From JADKAC01 sp964492065 (GTDB taxonomy: Bacteria; Bacteroidota; Bacteroidia; Chitinophagales; BACL12): a stretch of DNA of 18,453 nt. The stretch is taken from contig CAZBHH010000036.1 in the NCBI GenBank assembly GCA_964492065.1, forward strand, positions 1 to 18,453. Reading direction: 5' to 3'. Under the pieces are notes generated by a model that had not been told where the DNA came from, searched no databases, and saw nothing but the letters and a program-made list of their open reading frames with translations. Shown here piece after piece: positions 1 through 9,200 of the stretch. Within the stretch, counting starts at the first letter, position 1, and each line of letters opens with the position of its first letter. The position numbers and the translations under genes are program-made.

Positions 1-204
1 TTAATTGCCGCAGATGGCTCGCTCGATACATCCTCAGAAATGGCAAAGGAATGGACAGGTGCGAAGGAAGCTTATCAGTTCTCAGGAGCAGATGGAGTAA
101 CCACTTTGAAAGTGTTTATAGAAACGAATGAAAAATGGGCAGATATGTTTGAAGAGGGTTGGCCGGTTGCATTAAAAAAGTTGAAAGAGATATGTGAGAA
201 ATGA
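1..204 (+). CDS. SRPBCC / AHSA1-like domain protein, C-terminal part (5' end outside window)
   Basis: Frame 1 is open from the first base to the TGA at 202-204 and encodes the last 67 residues of a protein. The end of the piece, with TTLKVFIETNEKWADMFEEG followed by WPVALKKLKEICEK, has the form of the closing strand and long C-terminal helix of SRPBCC (START-like, Activator of Hsp90 ATPase homologue 1) domains, where an acidic F-x-E-x-W-P-x-x-L-x-x-L-K helix closes a hydrophobic pocket. Stand-alone members are small cytosolic proteins of about 140-160 residues that bind hydrophobic ligands; few have a known substrate, and none can be assigned here. The family call rests on pattern recognition of the C-terminus only. 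The next, broken gene begins 20 nt downstream, so the two may have been co-transcribed. Confidence 0.7.
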   Translation, partial: LIAADGSLDTSSEMAKEWTGAKEAYQFSGADGVTTLKVFIETNEKWADMFEEGWPVALKKLKEICEK

Positions 205-224
205 TACATCATTAAAGTAGTTGT

Positions 225-523
225 ATGAGCAGCAATACAGAAAGAAAATTAAAAATCTGTCCTAAAGGCCACCGGTTTTACAAAAGCAGCGATTGTCCCA
301 CCTAATATGTGAAGTTGAACGCAAACCAAAAGGAGGATTCCTTTCATAGCTTGCCGCACCGGCGAGAACGGCTTTGGAAAACAAAGGAATCACCAGTCTG
401 CAACAACTTGCCGAATACAGCGAACAGGAAATTTTGGGTTTGCATGGCATGGGTAAAACGTCAATTGCAAAATTACAAACCGCATTGAAAGAAGACGGGC
501 TTGCATTTGCCGCAAAGCACTAA
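225..523 (+). pseudogene. Decayed zinc-ribbon / RNA polymerase alpha-CTD-like protein
   Basis: An ATG at 225 opens a frame reading MSSNTERKLKICPKGHRFYK and then SSDCPT, which stops at TAA 303-305. From about 305 a second frame reads CEVERKPKGGFLS, hits a TAG at 347-349, then continues LAAPARTALENKGITSLQQL through a helix-hairpin-helix-like LHGMGKTSIAKL to TAA 521-523. Joined, these give about 97 residues matching, from memory, a small Bacteroidota family with an N-terminal CPxGH...CPxCPxCE zinc ribbon and a C-terminal domain like that of the RNA polymerase alpha subunit, probably nucleic-acid binding. The break falls inside the second CPxC knuckle and looks like loss of about 4 nt, and the TAG sits where a sense codon is expected. 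Two independent lesions make a true pseudogene more likely than a single sequencing error. A shortened protein from an internal TTG or ATG cannot be excluded. Confidence 0.6.
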
Positions 524-712
524 ATCAACTGCACCAGGCAACACGTTCCACCTCCCATCGACACAAATATGCCCGGCATTTGTTTTCCTATAACCCGGCA
601 TCCCGGATAAGGCGATAATGCTTACATTTGAAATCAACTCTGAGGCGGTGTTACACGGATATAACCGGTTGAGAGGTCTTAGTTCCATACAAGATTTTAA
701 AAATAAAATACA

Positions 713-1375
713 ATGCTGAAATATTTTCTTACAACAATATCTTTAATGTGTGCACTCATGATATCGGCACAGGAAAAGACAGAGACGTTTTACAAGGATT
801 ATTACATGACAAAGGAGGTGGATGTCAAAAAGGCGCAGTATAAAAAGGTGACGACAAAAAATGACGCAGGCCTTATACAGGTCCTCGCATATAATCTCAC
901 AAAGGATTGCATAATTAAAGAGGAGTTGTACAAAGACAATATGCCGGTTGGCGTATGGAAGACCTATGACGACAACTGCGCACTCGACGATGTGAGGGAT
1001 TTTTCAAAATTAGTGTATTCGGACAAGGCAGCCGACTCCATGTTTAATGCTGCCAACTGTCCAGACACGGCCGGCAATTTTGAGATGGCCCGGTTTGGCG
1101 ACAGTGAAAATGCGATTTTTCAGTACCTGGCATCCAACATTCAATATCCGTCAGAGGCGCAAGAGGCCGGGATAAGCGGTAAGGTGTATCTTCGGTTTAT
1201 CATTCAGGCAGACGGCACGACTCAAATGGTTTCCATAATCCGCTCTGCACATACGTTTCTCGATTACGAGGCATGGGATACTATCGAAAATATGCCCAAA
1301 TGGCATCCTGCAAAAAAAGACGGGCTACCGGTAAAATCCTGTTACGTATTACCCGTTCATTTTTCCCTGCAGTGA
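713..1375 (+). CDS. Energy-transducer TonB C-terminal domain protein
   Basis: This is a 220-residue exported protein. Residues 1-19 form a signal peptide with a hydrophobic core and an I-S-A cleavage site before Q20. Residues about 129-219 carry a TonB C-terminal domain: an early YPSEAQEAGISGKVYLRF strand, the D-G-T-T turn, a conserved long helix (D-Y-E-A-W), PKWHPAKKDGLPV, and a final beta strand ending VHFSL. In the family this domain contacts TonB boxes of outer-membrane receptors or acts as a periplasmic protein-protein module. A GVWKTYD segment around residue 81 resembles the MORN-like repeats often found before TonB domains in Bacteroidota. Unlike classical TonB it has a cleavable signal rather than a membrane anchor and lacks a Pro-rich linker, so it is unlikely to be the energising TonB itself. 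It stands alone, with 189 nt on either side. No Shine-Dalgarno sequence is visible. Confidence 0.85.
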   Translation: MLKYFLTTISLMCALMISAQEKTETFYKDYYMTKEVDVKKAQYKKVTTKNDAGLIQVLAYNLTKDCIIKEELYKDNMPVGVWKTYDDNCALDDVRDFSKLVYSDKAADSMFNAANCPDTAGNFEMARFGDSENAIFQYLASNIQYPSEAQEAGISGKVYLRFIIQADGTTQMVSIIRSAHTFLDYEAWDTIENMPKWHPAKKDGLPVKSCYVLPVHFSLQ

Positions 1376-1414
1376 AACGCCATCAATAATACATACAACG
1401 GCGACTACCGGCAC

Positions 1415-1429
1415 TTTGCCACAGGCAAA
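1415..1429 (+). terminator. Short hairpin downstream of the TonB-domain gene, possible weak terminator
   Basis: TTTGCC (1415-1420) and GGCAAA (1424-1429) are perfect 6-bp complements around a 3-nt loop, 39 nt after the stop codon. There is no T tract after the stem, so this is at best a weak or RNA-stabilising structure. The 189-nt gap to the next gene otherwise shows only the AT-rich promoter-like segment near 1518-1550. Confidence 0.25.
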
Positions 1430-1517
1430 TACTGGATTATACATTGAATACATCAGCCAACACAACACCCAAACCCATTCAGGCACCTGCAAACCCCAGG
1501 AATCAAACAAAAGTCAT

Positions 1518-1550
1518 TTGTACAATTGCAATATATTTATATATTATTGC
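1518..1550 (+). promoter_or_regulatory. Putative Bacteroidota-type promoter with an AT-rich inverted repeat
   Basis: TTG at 1518-1520, a 19-nt spacer, and TATATTAT at 1540-1547 resemble the Bacteroidota sigma-ABfr promoter (-33 TTG, -7 TAnnTTTG), with the last two bases poor. The segment also contains GCAATA (1528-1533) and TATTGC (1545-1550), a perfect 6-bp inverted repeat around an 11-nt AT-only loop, which could be an operator. It lies just upstream of the ATG at 1565 and would drive the three-gene operon with a leader of about ten nucleotides. This rests on sequence pattern only. Confidence 0.3.
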
Positions 1551-1564
1551 ATTGATTTTCTCAA

Positions 1565-3256
1565 ATGAAAAAACCACTATATAGTGTGGTATGGTTAGTG
1601 TTGATTTTGGGCGGCAACCCCGAAATCGTACAGGGGGAGGTAATAGCAGGTGACACCACAACGGCGTTTCAATTCAGCGGCAATTTATATACGGGTACTT
1701 ATTTCTACGGCGCCAATGGGATAGAGCCGCACCGCTCTCCTTTCAGCGCTTATATCGGCGGCGATTTCAACCTGACTTATAAAAATATCTCACTGCCGTT
1801 TTCATTTATCTTCAGCGAACAGGAGCGCTCATTCCAGCAGCCCTTCAACCAGTTCGGCATCAGCCCTTCCTATAAATGGATTACCTTGCATGCGGGATAT
1901 CGCAATATCAATTGGTCAACTTATACACTCGGAGGTCATACTTTTTTAGGCGGCGGGATAGAAATTAACCCCGGGTTATTCAGGTTTGGCGCCGTGTATG
2001 GAAAGTTTACCCGTGCCACCCGCATTGACACTGTTGACAATTTTATTTCCGAGCCCGCTTTCGAGCGCAAGGGATATGCCGTGCGCATCGGCGTCGGAAG
2101 CAACACGAATTACGTGGATATTATTACGCTTTACGCCGCCGATGACCCGCATTCAATGTCGTATGACTCAACCGACTTTCAATTTACTCCGGCACAGAAC
2201 CTCGTAACGGGAATCGCAACAAAACAAAAAATAGGCAAGCGGTTTTTCTTTGACATGGAAGGTGCATTGAGTATGTACACCGATGATGCCTATATGCAGG
2301 ATGCGGTTTACGACCAAAGCAAGGACTTCCAAAACCTGCAGGATATTACCGGCAGGTTCATCAACATCAACAGCAGCACACAGCTACACAGCGCCCTACT
2401 CTCCACCCTGGGTTTTACGGGGGAATATTTCTCCGCAAAACTGGCGTATCGCAGAGTGGGGCCTGAATACAACAGTATGGGCACGTACTACCTGATGAAC
2501 GACCTGCAACAAATCACTTTACAACCTTCCTTTGTTGCGTGGAAACGCAAAATAACGGGAAGCGGAAGCATAGGGTTACAAAATGACAACCTCAACGGCA
2601 TGAAAAGCGCAACGAGCCGTCAGGTAATCGGCTCGGGAACCCTGCAAATAAATCCCCAACCGCACTATGGCGTCAGCATAGCCTATTCAAACTATTCCAC
2701 CGGCCAGAAAGCGGCATTGATGGAACTCAATGACACGGTAAGAGTCGCCCTCGTTTCACAGAATTTCTCCATCGTGCCGCGATACACTTTGCGCACTGAA
2801 AAATTAGTGCATACGGCAGTGCTCGTTTACAGTTTACAAACCCTGCAGGACAAGAATCCGTTTACTACTGAACTGACATCTTATCATACCAACAACATGA
2901 ACATTACTTACGCCGTAAATTACCTGCCCTGGTTTGCCGGCGCCACCCTCTCCTATAACCACAATCGGGTAAACGGCGCAATGGAGACTTCTTTCTCCGG
3001 GGTAAATATCGGCGTGAACAAATCGCTTTTGAAAAACACCTGTAATATTTCCGCCGGGATGTTGCTGAATGCCACTGCGGTGAACGGCGAAAGTTCAGGC
3101 GGCCTGCGCAATGTAACGGGAAGCATTTCCTATCAGTTGAAAAAGGATCACCGCTTTGCGCTGAATGTCACTCAAATACACTTTAATTCATCCATTGGAA
3201 CCATACCCTCCTATTCGGAAGTCACGGCAAATATCTCCTATACATTTATCTTTTAA
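1565..3256 (+). CDS. Outer-membrane beta-barrel protein, first gene of the giant-surface-protein operon
   Basis: This 563-residue protein has an N-terminal signal sequence (hydrophobic residues 5-16, likely cleavage near 24). From about residue 35 to the end there are alternating polar/hydrophobic strands rich in Tyr, Phe, Gly and Asn, with short turns (for example FRFGAVYGKFT, WITLHAGYRNINW). It ends ...VTANISYTFIF, a terminal strand with a final Phe typical of BAM-inserted outer-membrane barrels. The length would suit roughly 20 or more strands, but I did not model them. No plug, TonB box or POTRA domain is seen, so it is neither a TonB-dependent receptor nor an Omp85 protein. Its TAA is followed immediately by the ATG of the 2187-aa gene, so the two are almost certainly co-translated. 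The barrel is therefore the natural candidate for anchoring or exporting the next two products. No specific family is recognised. Confidence 0.75.
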   Translation: MKKPLYSVVWLVLILGGNPEIVQGEVIAGDTTTAFQFSGNLYTGTYFYGANGIEPHRSPFSAYIGGDFNLTYKNISLPFSFIFSEQERSFQQPFNQFGISPSYKWITLHAGYRNINWSTYTLGGHTFLGGGIEINPGLFRFGAVYGKFTRATRIDTVDNFISEPAFERKGYAVRIGVGSNTNYVDIITLYAADDPHSMSYDSTDFQFTPAQNLVTGIATKQKIGKRFFFDMEGALSMYTDDAYMQDAVYDQSKDFQNLQDITGRFININSSTQLHSALLSTLGFTGEYFSAKLAYRRVGPEYNSMGTYYLMNDLQQITLQPSFVAWKRKITGSGSIGLQNDNLNGMKSATSRQVIGSGTLQINPQPHYGVSIAYSNYSTGQKAALMELNDTVRVALVSQNFSIVPRYTLRTEKLVHTAVLVYSLQTLQDKNPFTTELTSYHTNNMNITYAVNYLPWFAGATLSYNHNRVNGAMETSFSGVNIGVNKSLLKNTCNISAGMLLNATAVNGESSGGLRNVTGSISYQLKKDHRFALNVTQIHFNSSIGTIPSYSEVTANISYTFIF

Positions 3257-6200
3257 ATGCGCATTATGAAATCACTAAAATATTACTTCGGCGTTTTAAT
3301 ATTCACCTGCATCGCATTAAGTTCCCGTGCACAATTAAATATTACGATACTCGTCAATCCGCCCTACCCGATTCACCTCGACGAGTATCTCAACTACGGC
3401 AATACGCTGATAGTCAGCATAACCAATACGGGCGCCTCTGCAAAAGACTTTTACCTGCGAGGCTCCATCGAAGGCGATAATGGCATTAGCCTGGTTTCCG
3501 ATCCGACAAAAATACCCTCTGCTTACCTGAGCGTCGGAGCCGGTCAAACCAAAATGTTTTACGGCAGCGACATGGCGCCGTTTTTCAGCTTGAACTCTAC
3601 CATTATCACCGGAATTGACAAACAATTACTGATACGCAATGAAGCGCTGCCCGAAGGAAATTACCAGGTGTGCCTGGAAGCGTATGACCGGACGACCAAT
3701 ACCCTAATCTCCACTTTTGAAGCCTGTGCGTTTTTCTTTGTAAAATACATCCAACCGCCAATCATCACTTCGCCCGCCTGTGCCTCTACGGTAACCTATA
3801 CCGATCCGCAAACACTTATTTTTTCCTGGACACCGGCAATCGGTGCGCCACCGACCACACTGTACACGCTTAAGATTGCAGAGTGCATACCTCCTACCCG
3901 CCCGCCTTATGACGCTTTACATGCAGCCACTACGCCTCCTTTATTTGAAATCCAGGTGCCGGGATATGTATATGTGTATGGCCCGGGGCAACCGCCGCTC
4001 GAACCCGGAAAAGTGTATGCCTTCAGCGTTACCGCTTCCGATCCAACAGGACAGGCCGTATTTATCAATAACGGCGAAAGTGAAGTCTGCTCTTTTGAAT
4101 ACGGCGCACCCGCTACTTTACCCGATTCGCTGTTTGTTCAATATTACAACACGGCAAATGATTATGTTTTCCCGGGACAATTCTCCGTATCCGGGAAAAT
4201 GGAATACTTTATCTTCTCGGAAAATCCCGGTAAATTTTTCCCGTTGGCCAATATGCCGCTTGAATTGCGCTATGGCGATATGCTGTTAGAAAGCGGGACC
4301 GGTAAGAAACATTACAAAATAGCGTACAACGGCATGATGGTGTCGCACTACGGCATGGTGTTGGCCAATACCGTTACCGCATCGGATGGCAGTTTCACCT
4401 TTCACTTCGACATGGAAGATTCTCTCGGTTTGTTGGAGACAAATGCTACTATGTATTTTGTAGAGGACGAAGAACTGAAATCAGCAACCGGCGACTTGTA
4501 CCGGGTACTCATAGTAAAACCGTCAGATGATCACTATTGCATTCCCGATTATGGCATCACCGCAGAACAGGTGGTTGCCGACAGCATATTGCAAATTGGC
4601 AACCTGCAATCGCGGGTAAGGGATTTTTCTTTGGATTACACATTCAAGGCAAGTAAAAAGGAACAGTTGCTTACTTTCAATGTCTGGGGTTTCCCATCTT
4701 CAGAAAACGCCGTTTTCGATCCAAATACTTTGATTCTGCTCACGGAAACAATGTCGGATAATACGATGACTGACAATGCCACTGACTTCTATTCGGGCAT
4801 TCAGAACATTGAAAATAATGGTATCGTTTCGGGTGGCGCCGCACTCAGCTGGCAGGATCAAAACTATATCGTTTCGGAAATGGCTGACTTTTCTTCCTGG
4901 ATAGATCCCTTAGAGGAAGCAGAGTATATTGTGGATGTATATCGCATTAATAATACAGCCCATCTGCCGCCCGAAGAGGGCAATATCGGCGAACAGACTA
5001 TGGGCATCGACGGCAGGCTCCATATATTTCACGGAGTAACATCACAGCAATCAATTCGCATTGACGGCCTGGTAAAAAACACCTCCCCCGCCGATGTATA
5101 TATCCTTGAAGTTACACCGGTGGATACCTCCATCGGAAAATCCAAACTCACTTACCAGTTTCAATTCCCCTACGAGGCGAATTACACTGTTACTCCCCAG
5201 TGGACGACTTCCGATATCGCCAGTTTTAACAGCGGATATATCAGCCCGGTTGTACCTTTTGAAAGCATCAGCAGCACACTAACCGGCTCTACTACCATTA
5301 TAAGAGGAACATTGCAATACATATTTGCCGATCCGGGTGAATATGAAAAATACCCATTGAAAAATCATACGGTGAAACTGGTAAAACAATACGGTATTGA
5401 CAAAGGGTATGGCGAAATAGAATACATCCCCTACAAGGGCAGTGCAGACAAGTATATGATCGACAACCTGGGTACCATTGCCACCGCAACTACCGATGAC
5501 AACGGCAATTTTGTTTTCAGTTTCTCCAACTACACTCAATTGGGATTAATTGCAGAAAATGCGGAATTCACTGTCCTCGATCGCGATTATTACGACCAGT
5601 ATTTCAATGATAATAACCAGGACTACGGCAAAGATGAAGGGGCATACCCACCGCATCAGTATTCCGGCGCATTGTATTGCTTTGTCAGGGTAATGACCGA
5701 AAGTGAATATTACACAAACCAGGACAGAGTGATTGATTTACATGTCGGAGAGGCAAAACAACTCGAACAACCCATCATTTGTAAAGTGCGCTCCTACTCG
5801 CTCACCGCAACTCTAACCGGTACGGGTGAAGACGGAGAATACAACCCCGACAAACTGCGAGGTATGGTAGTCAATTTGTGGAGAATAGAACGGCCGAAAG
5901 ATGTACCGCCCAATGAAGGAACATTTACAAGTCCCTATAGATTTTTTCAATATACCATTGTCGGGCAGGATACCACCGATGCAAATGGCGTGGTTACATT
6001 TAAACGTCTGGTAAAAAACTTTGGCAACAACGACACGTATTTTATCTCTGCCTATTCCTCTGGCGATCCATCGGTAAATCCCATGCTGCACAATTACTCA
6101 TTATGGATTGAAGATTTTCACTGGAACAATACGCCCTATGGCTCCAATAAACCCGTTTCACCTTCCGAAGCATATACTCCCGACCGGGCAATATGGAGTA

Positions 6201-9200
6201 AAGATTACATATATGCAAATGTGATGGCGGATTATGAGGCACAGCCGCTCCAACCAAAACTAACCGGTTCGGTGCATCGCAGTGATGATGTGACGACGCC
6301 GGTTAAAGATGCCGCCGTTTCGCTTTCCATTACCGAGCCCTATCCCTTACACGTCGTTTCGAAGGTGTCTTCCGATGATAACGGATGGTATAGAATCAGT
6401 AATTACCCGGTGATGTATGCCGGCAGTTCCCTGCTGCCGGGCGATCTCATTTTATCCGCTAATAAACCGGGCTATAATATTTACCTGGCTCCCGACCTGA
6501 TGCCCAAATTGAAAATGGGCCAACAGGGAATGTTTAATTTCAATATGACGCCCGGCGCCGAATTAAAAGGGCGTATCGTTGATGAAGCGGGCAACCCGGT
6601 CCAGGCAATGGTTACCATCGGCGATGGCGCTGATTTACTAACCGGCGCAAACGGCGAGTTCCAGGGCGCTGCATTGTCGTATCAAAACCAGGCGATTTTT
6701 GTGGACCCGCTCGACGATGCATACCAGCCGGCGAGCGTTACCAAATACGTGAACACATGGGGAATCTACAATGCCGGGGATATCGAAGTAGTTAAAATTC
6801 AACATCACATGCAATTTACTGTCTTCGAAAAAGGGACAACTAAACCTGTTGCAAATGCCGATGTGGAAATTTACGGCACCGGTATATCCGGGAAAACGGA
6901 TAACAACGGCACAATTGCATTTGCATTCGAAAACACATCCGTAGAATTTCAAATTAACGTATCCGGACCTGGTGGTGAAGAATGGTTTAATCAAACTGTA
7001 TATGTCGAAAACACGGTTTCCGTATCGTATGATTATTACACCCTATACCTGGAACCTGCCACCCAGGTGCAAGGCCATGTATATGCCAACGGACTTCCGC
7101 TGAAGGATGCAAAAGTCTTCCTGGATATGGCAGGTTACAATACCCATGCATTTACGGATGCAAACGGACTGTATGTACTGCACAATGTTCCCAGGCGGGA
7201 AGCGCTCATGCTGAAAGCCGTTAAATCGGTTTCGGACAAAGTGGGCGATAGTATTACCATAAATACGACGCTGGTGAATAACCAGGTAGATTTCCATTTA
7301 ACGGTTTTTTCCGAAATTGATATTTCCACCTTATGGGGCTTCCCGATTGAAGTGGAACACCTGAACATAAAAAACGGCAGAGTGCAAATCACCGGCTCAT
7401 TTGTCAACCTGCCCGCCAACGGGCATTTTGCACTGTCCGCCAATACGGACAAGTTGCACTTCGACAATATCCCTATTAAAGCGGGGAGTATTAAAAATGC
7501 GAACAATATCGGCTATGCCGTACCCGACGGCATTGACAAGATTACGTTTACCAACCACCTGACCGCTGAACTGAAACTCTTTGACACCTACCTGGTAGAT
7601 GTCGGGACCGGAAGCGATCCGGTGGCAATCGCACATGCCGGCGGCGATTTTGGCGCATTAAAAGGCATAGCAGTTTGCAAAGCATTAAATTTTGCGGAAT
7701 CCACCCTGCATCTTGAAAATGCAGAAGGTATCTACCTAAACGCACCGGGCGAAACCGACAATGCGAAGAAAATGCAATTGACGCTTTTGACTACCACGGG
7801 TAATAATCCCTATCCCGTAACCGCATATCCTGTAAGTGATAATTCTGGCAGTGACAATGCGTATCAATTGTTTGGAGCAACCCTGACGGCATCGCCCGCC
7901 ACTTCATCCGTTACAGCCGAAAAAGTCAGTCTCGACAGCTACATACATACCGCCATCAGCAGCATCTCACCACAGGATATCAATGTCCACCTGGGCGCAA
8001 TACAGTTGCCGCCCGGAAATAGCGGAACTATGCCGGCCGTGGATGGCACTAAGCAAATTGTACTGAAAATGAACAAATGGGAATTAACATCATCCGACTG
8101 GACATTTGATGCGCTCGGGTTAGTACTGCATACCGGCCACCTGAATGCCGAAGGCCTGATAGTGCCCTTTAATGCGCCGATATACGTGAAGTATTCTGTG
8201 TTACAATTCGCCACAATGGGTACCTTCGACCTCGCAAACATCCAATTGCCCGGTAATGTACAACTCACCATTACCGGGAACAACCAGTTTGGCTATGACG
8301 GACAGAACTGGCAATTATCTTTTACATCAGCCGGCCTGAATGCAGCCGGTTATATTACGGGTTTGGCGGGTATGAATCCGGGTACTCAATTTACTTTTGA
8401 CCAGATCTGGCTGAAGAATAACGGAGATAAACTATACCAAATGCGAAGTACTGCAACCGACGTTTTCGGTTTTGCCGAATTCACCACAAATCCCGGCCCG
8501 CTCGGGGTTACATCTTCCAGTATCACTTTCAACGGCGGACTCGACTTACATATTCCACTGCTGGATGTACAGCAGACATCTTTGACCTATACGCTCAGCG
8601 GAAATACCCTTACCGGACCTTCGGTGAACCAGTTCAACTTTACAATTAATACCAATGGCGTAATCGCTCAATTCCAGCAACCGGATAAGCAATTCACCGG
8701 AGGCGCATTCACCTGTACGGGTACTGTGTCGGAGTCCGGCGTTTTCTCGCACAATGTCAATCTGGTAAAAAATGCTGCATCCTGCTCCATCACCGTTCTG
8801 CCCGGCCAGGAATTTTCCATCAGTCCCACAAAGGGGTCTAAACTCAAAGATATCACCGGCAGTATGACGGCTGTAAGCGATATCAGTTGGAACAACTATA
8901 CATTTACCGGTACAGTCTGGGGTTTACCCGGCGCTTCGGGTACTTTCACCTGCGAAGTATTTGCCGACATAGTCGTCAACAGCGGTGAAATTTCCATCTC
9001 AAACATAAATACACCTTTCGGCGACTTCTCGCTGGTATATAACGTGGACGCAAAAGAGTTGACCGGAACTTTGAATTACCCGGGACAAATCAGCGCAGGC
9101 CTCGTATCCATCGGGCCGATCAGCGCCCAGATAAAAATCGGAAGCAAAGGCTGGTATTTCGCATCCGTGAGCGATGTCAATCCATTGAATGTACCCATCA

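Noticed and set aside
623..630. TACATTTG, a perfect match to the -7 promoter consensus TAnnTTTG, upstream of the TonB-domain gene
   Set aside because: The nearest TTG upstream (580-582) is 40 nt away, far beyond the usual spacing, and an 8-mer with two free positions is easily found by chance.
262..688. Two minus-strand ORFs of 62 and 71 codons
   Set aside because: The first is antisense to the decayed alpha-CTD-like gene, the second spans its end and the following intergenic DNA; neither shows family-like sequence.
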